This document shows positions 58,190-64,000 of a DNA stretch of 64,000 nt, piece by piece. Origin of the DNA: Purpureocillium takamizusanense (taxonomy: Eukaryota > Ascomycota > Sordariomycetes > Hypocreales > Ophiocordycipitaceae). The stretch is taken from contig NC_063072.1 in the NCBI RefSeq assembly GCF_022605165.1, positions 1,736,001-1,800,000 of the forward strand, read 5' to 3'. The first letter of the stretch is position 1; every line of letters starts with the position of its first letter. Under the pieces are notes generated by a model that saw only the letters and a program-made list of their open reading frames with translations, did not search any database and was not told where the DNA came from. A program made the translations under genes and the position numbers.

Positions 58190-60502
58190 TCATTTCACCT
58201 TGCTCATGATGGTCTCGGGCCCCCTCGTCACGTCCATCTGGGCGGCCCTGGCCTTGACGGCGTTGAGCATGGCCCTGTCAAAGTCGTCCCTGGCGCGCAG
58301 GACGGCCTCGACCCAGCTGATCTGCAGGTCCCAGTACTGGGACTTGAAGGCGGCGAACTCGTCGGGGACGGCGTCCTTGTCGGCGGAGAGGAGGCGGAGG
58401 AAGGGCTCGGTGGCGCGCCAGGTCTGCTTGATGGCCTGGCCGACGTCGGGGTTGGGGAGGTTGTTGAAGAGCTCAAAGGCGGTGGAGATGTCGTTGAAGA
58501 GCTTGTCGCGGAAGGGGTCTGCGCGGCGGAAGCGGGCGCCCTTGTTGCGCACGGCCGAGAGGTAGTGGACGAGCAGCTCGTCGGCGAAGATCTCGGTGAA
58601 GATGTCGACGAGGGAGTGGTGCAGCACCTGGCGGTAGTCGTTGACGTACTCCTCAAACGTCACCACCATCTGCTTCATGGCCGTGTTGGGGTACCAGCGC
58701 GGCGTGAAGAAGTCGGGCATGACCGTCTTGAAGTCGACGGCGAAGACGAGCTGCGCGAACTTTGTGATGCACCAGGTGCTGAAGTCGACGTAGCCGTCGC
58801 GCAGCGCCGCCACCTCGTGGTCGGCGCGCTCGAGGTACGGCGGCGAGACGTGCGGCTCGAGCATCTGGCGGAAGCTCGACAGGTAGCCGAGGCGGTTCTC
58901 CTCCTCGTTGTCGTCGATGCAGGCGATCTGGTCGTTGGCCGTGGCGACGAGCCAGTCCTGAAGCGCCTGGAAGCCGTCGAGGCCGTCCGAGGTCCCCGTC
59001 CCCGTCCCCGCCGCCGCCGCCGCCACAGCCGCCATCTTGCCGGCCGACAACGACTCGTAGCGCAGGGCCTCGTCCTCGAGGAGGCGCTGCCAGGCCTGCT
59101 GGCGGGCGCGCAGGCGCAGGAACATGGCGTCGACGACGCCCTCGACCACGTCGGTGCGCTTGGAGCCGGCGCCAGCCTCGACCTGCTCGCGCAACATGCG
59201 CCACAGGGCCACCAGGTTCTTGGTGCGGAAGTAGCCGTACTCGTCCTGGTCGAGGTTGGAGCCCTCGACGTTGCGGTCGGCAAAGTCGCGCTTCTCCTGG
59301 TCGAAGATGCGGTCGATCCACTCGTCGAGGAACTTGATGATGAGCTGGCGGAAGTCGCGCACTAGCTCGGCCTCGCGGTTGTCGATGACGTGCGGCGTCA
59401 GGTCCTCCTGGCGGAAGCCCAGCTTGGCCATCTTCTTGTAGTACTTTTCGGGGAAGCTCACAATCTCGAGCGTGTGGGCCGAGCTGCCCTGGGGGTCCTC
59501 GACGATGCCGACGAGAAAGTCATGCATGAGCTGGTGGTAGGTGTCGGCGTACGTCTTCGCGATGCGCCACTTCTTGGGCATGAGGGGCGTCATGCCGATC
59601 TTGACGGCGTTGAGGTCGTTGAAGTACCACTTCATGATCTTCTCGAGCTGGGTGGCGTCGTCGAGGAACTCGTCGCGGGCCTGGTCGAACTGCTGCTCGG
59701 CGCTGAGCCGGATGGCCTGGAGGAACTTGTCCTTGTAGCCGCGGACCTTCTTGGCGCCGTCGGTGATGCTCTGGAAGCGGACCGCCATCTCCTCGTGGTC
59801 CTTGAGGGCCTCCTGCAGAGCGGCGACGCGCTGGTCGCTGCGCTCCTCGGCCTCCATGACGACGGCGAAGCGCACGACGAGGCCGTTGTTGTCGTTGACG
59901 ACGAGGTTGATGAGGTTCATGGCGAGGATGCCGACGTGCTCGTCGAACCAGTCGATGGTGTCGTCGAGGCGGGCAAAGTAGTCCTCGAGGGTGGACTCGA
60001 GGCTGGGGTCGTCGGCCCGCTGGATCTGCTCCATGGCGTCGTCGCGGATGTTGCGCAGCTGCGTCAGCTCGTAGTGGCAGGGCAGCAGGTTGGGCATGTT
60101 TTCCCGGTCGTCGTCGTCCTGGCGCAGCATGCCCTCGACGACGGTCAGGCGCTCGTTGAAGGTCTCGAGGTTGCGGCGCATGGCCTCGACGGCGCCAAAG
60201 TTGCGGTGCGCCTGCGACACCAGGTTGATGCTGGCAAAGTCCTTGATCATGGTCTGCGACTCGGAGCACAGCCTGTCGATGCTCATCATCTCATCCTTGA
60301 TCATCTGCACCGTCTTCTGGCCGTCGCTCAGGCCCGTCATGCCCGACTGCGTTGTCTCGAGCTGCTCCCGCAGGCCATTGCGCAGCTGGCCGTCGACGGC
60401 GCCCTTTTTCCGCGTGAACTCGAGCTTGAGCGCGGGGATCTTGTCGAGGTCGTCGGGGTGCCGCAGCAGCTCCGACAGCTTGGGCGCGGGTGCGTCGTCC
60501 AT
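58190..60502 (-). CDS. SEC6: Exocyst complex subunit Sec6
   Basis: The intronless frame encodes 770 residues, close to other fungal Sec6 proteins. Sec6 is a core subunit of the octameric exocyst that tethers secretory vesicles to the plasma membrane at growth sites such as the hyphal tip, and binds the SNARE Sec9 in yeast. The N-terminal 150 residues are helical and coiled-coil-like (LKLEFTRKKGAVDGQLRNGL, MIKDEMMSIDRLC, HRNFGAVEAMRRNLETFNERL). The middle and C-terminal parts carry Sec6-family segments such as IMKWYFNDLNAVKIGM, MPKKWRIAKTYADTYH, DQDEYGYFRTKNLVALWRML and FEEYVNDYRQVLHHSLVDIF. A short Ala/Gly/Thr insertion (AAVAAAAAGTGTGTSDG) lies in a predicted loop. The ATG has an A at -3. Frames of 399 and 384 codons on the opposite strand are codon-bias shadows. 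Identification is firm. Confidence 0.93.
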   Translation of the reverse strand: MDDAPAPKLSELLRHPDDLDKIPALKLEFTRKKGAVDGQLRNGLREQLETTQSGMTGLSDGQKTVQMIKDEMMSIDRLCSESQTMIKDFASINLVSQAHRNFGAVEAMRRNLETFNERLTVVEGMLRQDDDDRENMPNLLPCHYELTQLRNIRDDAMEQIQRADDPSLESTLEDYFARLDDTIDWFDEHVGILAMNLINLVVNDNNGLVVRFAVVMEAEERSDQRVAALQEALKDHEEMAVRFQSITDGAKKVRGYKDKFLQAIRLSAEQQFDQARDEFLDDATQLEKIMKWYFNDLNAVKIGMTPLMPKKWRIAKTYADTYHQLMHDFLVGIVEDPQGSSAHTLEIVSFPEKYYKKMAKLGFRQEDLTPHVIDNREAELVRDFRQLIIKFLDEWIDRIFDQEKRDFADRNVEGSNLDQDEYGYFRTKNLVALWRMLREQVEAGAGSKRTDVVEGVVDAMFLRLRARQQAWQRLLEDEALRYESLSAGKMAAVAAAAAGTGTGTSDGLDGFQALQDWLVATANDQIACIDDNEEENRLGYLSSFRQMLEPHVSPPYLERADHEVAALRDGYVDFSTWCITKFAQLVFAVDFKTVMPDFFTPRWYPNTAMKQMVVTFEEYVNDYRQVLHHSLVDIFTEIFADELLVHYLSAVRNKGARFRRADPFRDKLFNDISTAFELFNNLPNPDVGQAIKQTWRATEPFLRLLSADKDAVPDEFAAFKSQYWDLQISWVEAVLRARDDFDRAMLNAVKARAAQMDVTRGPETIMSKVK

Positions 60503-61203
60503 GATGTTGGCGGCGACGACGACGGTGGCAGCGGCGGAGAATGAGGCGGGCTGCTAGGCGCTGCTGCGCCGATCATACCATGGCGTAGGGTCGGTGCGAA
60601 TCGGTGCAGAGCGCAGCGATTGTCGTCGGCGTGTGTGCGTGATGGGTAGGTGTGCGGTCTCGACGGCGGCGGTTGAATGCTTCACAGCTGGGTGGTGGTC
60701 GTGCTTGAGTCGGGGATTGGAAGGTCAGGGAGCGAGGCGGGCGGGCGCAACACGTGGAGTCGAGGGGCTGGCTGGTGGTGTCGTCCGCTGCCGAGTCGCG
60801 GCAACTAATAAGGGGCGGTTTCAGGGTGACGCGTGGGCGTAGCTGTGCTGAAGACGGCCTGTAAGGCAGCCCGAACAGGTACCTACAACACCTACCCGTC
60901 CAGCGAGGGGGCCAAAACCATGCGAACGCGCACCACTACTATGCTAGCTGCCGAATGACCTACGAATCGTCGTCGGCCAACATCAATACACTGCATTCAT
61001 GACAGCTGGCTCCGGCAACATAGCAAACATTAAGAGAAATTGAACCATGAAAACTACAGAAGGTATTCTATGTAGTTGCGCATGTCGCACACTCACTACG
61101 TGGTGATCAGGTCTGCGCAACTGGGTATCTAATGCCGGGCGACGATATCGTCGCTGTCTGCACCGCTCGTGCCTGAAAGTATGGGATACAAGCTACCATG
61201 GCA
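60503..61203. other. Gap between SEC6 and BCD1
   Basis: 701 bp holding the SEC6 promoter/leader and the BCD1 3' UTR, both on the minus strand. No gene or notable repeat seen. Confidence 0.65.
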
Positions 61204-62526
61204 TCAGTCGGATTCGCTGTCCGTCCCGGAGCTGCTGGTAGAGTCCTCCTCGCCGTCGTCTTCATCGACGCCCTCTTCCAAAGCCTCTTCCCCCTCGCCC
61301 CCGGGTCCATCGACCGCCTCTTCGTCATCTTGCGCCTCGCCCTCCTCGCTTCCGGATTCAGCCTTCGCAACGTCCTTTTCGTCTTGTTTCCGCCGCTTCG
61401 AGGCCCTGTCATCACCCTGGTCAGTCCCACGTCCAGGGCCGGTCGTTCGTTTCTTGCCCTGCTGCCATGAGGAGGGCGCCGGCTCCTTCGGCCCCAGAGC
61501 GAAGCCGGCGGGAAGAGCCTCGCCGCTCTTCAGCACGTATACGGTGGGGAATTCGCGAACGGTCGTATTGGAGAGGATGGTCCGCAGGCAGTCCCCCGGC
61601 TCCAGCGACGTGACTGTCCGAGGGGCGTCTGATCGTGCGGGGGGCCCCGCGAGGAAGAACTGAAATTCGTGCCGCCGCGTCGTCGGCTCTGCAGGCGCCT
61701 TGGTATCCACGCCTTGTCCGGGTATCCAGCGGCCGGACGAGGGCTCCTGCACTGGGTAGGCAAGATAGTTCCAGATAGATGTATATGGCTGCTGCGGTTC
61801 GCTCGTTCGCTTGTCGCTCATTGCCTTCTTCGGCTGTCCGGTCTTGTCCTTGTCGCCCCGCGCTTCTTGGTATGCTTCGTGGAGTGGCACGTCCTCGAGT
61901 ACCTTGGATAGAAGCCGCGTCGGCATAGTTCGGGCCTGGTGGTCGGGTGCGGATCGCTGGTCTTGGTCGAGCAGGAGCCATTCAACCTGCCAGTTGACGG
62001 TGCCGGTGCGGCGATTGAACGTGGTGTTGTTCTCCTTCTGCCTCGCCATGCCCAGAGGGGCGCACACAACGTGCACGTTGAGCTGCCTAAGCCTATGCGC
62101 CAGGTGCCGCTCGAGCCTCCTCTCTCTGCTGGCCTCGCCGTGACCGCCGCCACCCTGCCGTGGCACCATGGTCCTCCTCTTCCTCCCGTCGCGGCCCGTC
62201 GTCCACTTGGGCTGCATCACCGTCTTGGGGCGCAGGTCCTCCTCGCGCATGATCTTCCTGTCGTCGACCAGGACGCGCTGCGTCCGCTCCATGGACATGC
62301 CGAGGCCGTGCAGGAAGTTGTAGTCGTGGTTCACGCCGGCGACGGTGCGCAGCTGCGTCGGCGGCACGTACGTCGTGGGATCGCGCTCGCCGCTGCATTC
62401 CGACCACGCCTTGTGCTTCTTGATGCACTGGACCGAGCACGTTTGGATGTTGCACCGCGGGCACTTGTACTTGGGCGCGGAGACGTGACAGATGGCGCAG
62501 AGAGACGTGAGCAGAGGATCGGCCAT
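61204..62526 (-). CDS. BCD1: Box C/D snoRNA assembly protein Bcd1 (HIT-type zinc finger)
   Basis: The intronless frame encodes 440 residues from the ATG at 62,526 (MADPLLTSLC). The longer open frame starts at a GTG and adds 30 unlike residues, so it was not used. Residues 10-44 form a HIT zinc finger: Cys10-x2-Cys13, Cys22-x2-Cys25, Cys30-x3-Cys34, His38 and Cys44, in the context CAICHVSAPKYKCPRC. The following NHDYNFLHGLGMSMERTQR, the basic patch around RDGRKRRT, the NTTFNRRTGTVNWQVEWLL strand and PLHEAYQEA are Bcd1 features. Bcd1 is a nucleoplasmic factor that controls loading of Nop58 and other core proteins onto box C/D snoRNAs. The C-terminus has a possible nuclear signal (SKRRKQDEKD) and a long Glu/Asp/Ser acidic tail. 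BCD1 lies upstream of SEC6 on the same strand. Confidence 0.9.
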   Translation of the reverse strand: MADPLLTSLCAICHVSAPKYKCPRCNIQTCSVQCIKKHKAWSECSGERDPTTYVPPTQLRTVAGVNHDYNFLHGLGMSMERTQRVLVDDRKIMREEDLRPKTVMQPKWTTGRDGRKRRTMVPRQGGGGHGEASRERRLERHLAHRLRQLNVHVVCAPLGMARQKENNTTFNRRTGTVNWQVEWLLLDQDQRSAPDHQARTMPTRLLSKVLEDVPLHEAYQEARGDKDKTGQPKKAMSDKRTSEPQQPYTSIWNYLAYPVQEPSSGRWIPGQGVDTKAPAEPTTRRHEFQFFLAGPPARSDAPRTVTSLEPGDCLRTILSNTTVREFPTVYVLKSGEALPAGFALGPKEPAPSSWQQGKKRTTGPGRGTDQGDDRASKRRKQDEKDVAKAESGSEEGEAQDDEEAVDGPGGEGEEALEEGVDEDDGEEDSTSSSGTDSESD

Positions 62527-63367
62527 GATGCGCGTTCCGTCTGGTGGGTGGGAGGCGGATAGACAATGAAAATGCCAACTGAAGCTGGATGGAAGAAAGA
62601 ATCGCTGCGACGTCACTCACTGGCAACTTTTTTCCCAGGGTTGCTGTTGCAGCTCCAACAGGGGCTGGCGTTACGCTATTGGTGGGGCGAACATGCCCCC
62701 GCCGTACTCTTAACTACTGGCAACCCAGCAAGGCTGTTGTTACTCACACTCCCAACATTCAAGGCACGTCAGTTCAATCCAGATGACAATGAACGTCTCA
62801 CAATAGCGCTCAGCTGGCAGCCGTGCAGCATTCACATGGGCATCTTCCTGTGGCAGACAGCCGATGAGAATCGTCAAGCCAAAAATCTCTCGCAAAAAAG
62901 GATTGAAATTCGTGTGAATTGAAAAGCTTTCATCGCTTTTATTTCTCCAACAAAGCAGTCCTTCCCCTCCCTGGGCGGTTTGTATTTGAACACAGTCCAA
63001 ATCGAAATTCTCAACGGGAACCCCATGGCCCATGTCAAGATGCATACATATAGAGCATCTCACTCTTCTGTAAATGTACTATACTGTACTCGGAAATAGG
63101 TAACAAAAGAACGCCCAAGCGCAAAACAAGAGTCTTTCGCTTCGTCAATGGAAAGCATCCAAGTTCAAAGCCCATTACAAAAGCTTCGCATGAGCGGCAC
63201 AAAGCAGGGGAATAAAAAAAGACAGCTCAGCGTGCAGGTATAGAGCATGTGCGTGATTGGAGTGTTCGTAAGAAAGAGAATCGATTCGCCCTATTGCTGG
63301 AATAGGTGCCCGTACGCTTGCGAAGGGGCTGGTATCTTTGGCAACAACACATCATCATCTCTGCGCC
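62527..63367. other. BCD1 upstream region and 3' flank of the right-edge gene
   Basis: 841 bp. The part nearest BCD1 should be its promoter. The part nearest 63,367 is A/T-richer and should be the 3' UTR of the partial gene. No gene is supportable; an 118-codon plus-strand frame (62,566-62,922) has no domain. Confidence 0.6.
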
Positions 63368-64000
63368 CTATCGCGAGCCTCCGAGGGCGCTGATCCGCGC
63401 TCCGGATGGGCGGTGAAGGAGCGACTCGGCGTGCTTGGAAACGAGGCCGTTCTCGTTCGACGCGCCGCCATTGTCGCTTCGGCTCTCCTCGTAATCCTCC
63501 TCCTCATCCTCGACAATCTTGGTCGGAATATCCTCCCGCGTCGAGTACTGCTGGCTCGACCGCTCCGGGGTCGTCGTGGCCGAGGCAAACGACATTGCCG
63601 TGCTGCTTCGGTTGGGGATCAGATCCGGTGTGGGGGGGATGCTGGATGCCCGTCCCGAGCTGGCTTGGAGGCGGCCCTCGTCGCCAGTCTCAGAGGTGGC
63701 GGTGGAACGCTCGTCCAAGCCGTCCTCGCTGTGAACGGCCGAGAGGCCGCTCTGGCGCCGCAGCGACCGCATCTCGGCATCCTGAGCCAGCTGCAGGCCC
63801 TCGACAGCGGCCTGGCACTGGTCCGCGATGTTGCGAACGATGTGGGCAATGGCATCCGTCTTGTCCTTGAGGTGTCGGTCTGCGACGTCGATGAAGCTCG
63901 ACGACGACAGGCGCTTGCTGCTACGAGCAGGCTTGAGCGTCCGCGTCTCCTCGCTGTCGGCCTCCTCGGTTTCCTCCTCGTTGCCATATTCCTGATCCGC
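63368..64000 (-). CDS. C-terminal part of an unrecognised acidic fungal protein (runs off the right edge)
   Basis: The minus-strand frame is open from the window edge to a TAG at 63,368-63,370, giving the last 210 residues of a protein whose start lies beyond the window. The visible part begins DQEYGNEEETEEADSEETRT, then has an ordered-looking helical stretch (SSSFIDVADRHLKDKTDAIA followed by HIVRNIADQCQAAVEGLQLA). The remainder is a Ser/Thr/Glu-rich tail (TTTPERSSQQYSTRED, VEDEEEDYEESRSDN) ending ARISALGGSR. Codon composition matches the neighbouring genes and the helical stretch looks conserved in character, so I think it is real. I do not recognise the family. An intron near the edge cannot be excluded. 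Confidence 0.65.
   Translation of the reverse strand, partial: ADQEYGNEEETEEADSEETRTLKPARSSKRLSSSSFIDVADRHLKDKTDAIAHIVRNIADQCQAAVEGLQLAQDAEMRSLRRQSGLSAVHSEDGLDERSTATSETGDEGRLQASSGRASSIPPTPDLIPNRSSTAMSFASATTTPERSSQQYSTREDIPTKIVEDEEEDYEESRSDNGGASNENGLVSKHAESLLHRPSGARISALGGSR

Noticed and set aside
58166..60544. Two long plus-strand frames (399 and 384 codons) opposite SEC6
   Set aside because: They are exact antisense shadows of the GC3-rich SEC6 coding sequence, consist mostly of Val/Leu/Asp/Glu/Gly/His/Arg, and have no domain.
61939..62562. 207-codon plus-strand frame opposite BCD1
   Set aside because: Antisense shadow of the conserved Bcd1 coding sequence.
1..64000. CRISPR array, bacterial operon or phage content
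   Set aside because: All regular repeats are microsatellites or short duplications without spacer structure, and the intron-bearing genes are clearly eukaryotic.

Overview
The window reads as nuclear DNA of a filamentous ascomycete, most likely a GC-rich member of the Sordariomycetes (order Hypocreales is my inference). Short introns (53-107 bp) carry GT...AG ends and CTRAC-like branch points. The recognisable proteins are fungal: an Ecl1-family lifespan factor, a dual-PAS hybrid histidine kinase, Ede1, Sec6 and Bcd1. Third codon positions in the genes are strongly GC-biased, so long shadow ORFs occur on both strands and were not called as genes.

Layout. Bases 1-29,900 are almost a gene desert. 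The only gene I can support there is the Ecl1-like gene (16,997-17,503), with about 17 kb of non-coding DNA before it and 12.4 kb after it. The desert is full of microsatellites, homopurine/homopyrimidine tracts and scattered GTACGTAC / TACGAAGTAC palindromes. From 29,913 a compact block begins: CCT3 (chaperonin gamma subunit, +), a PRKRIP1/DUF1168 spliceosome-associated protein (-), a Det1-like histidine phosphatase (+) and a 1,945-residue hybrid histidine kinase (-, 37,421-43,318). A second STR-rich gap (43,319-50,125) holds a long compound (CA)(TA)(TG) palindrome. The right end is gene-dense: GLR1 (-), EDE1 (+, divergent from GLR1), SEC6 (-, convergent with EDE1), BCD1 (-), and the C-terminal part of an unrecognised acidic protein (-) running off the right edge.

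How the genes relate. They are housekeeping or signalling genes without pathway clustering: protein folding (CCT3), splicing (PRKRIP1-like), snoRNP assembly (BCD1), redox homeostasis (GLR1), endocytosis and exocytosis (EDE1, SEC6), sterol transport/phosphatase (Det1-like), two-component signalling (histidine kinase) and lifespan/stress response (Ecl1-like). No biosynthetic cluster, transposon, tRNA, rRNA or CRISPR was found, and I do not see a clear undescribed system. The most interesting observations are two in-frame, stop-free introns next to catalytic residues (histidine kinase receiver, phosphatase RH loop), a second degenerate receiver in the kinase, the dual-start arrangement of GLR1, and the dispersed palindrome families of the desert. 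Splice sites were inferred by eye from conserved protein sequence and have not been checked against transcripts.
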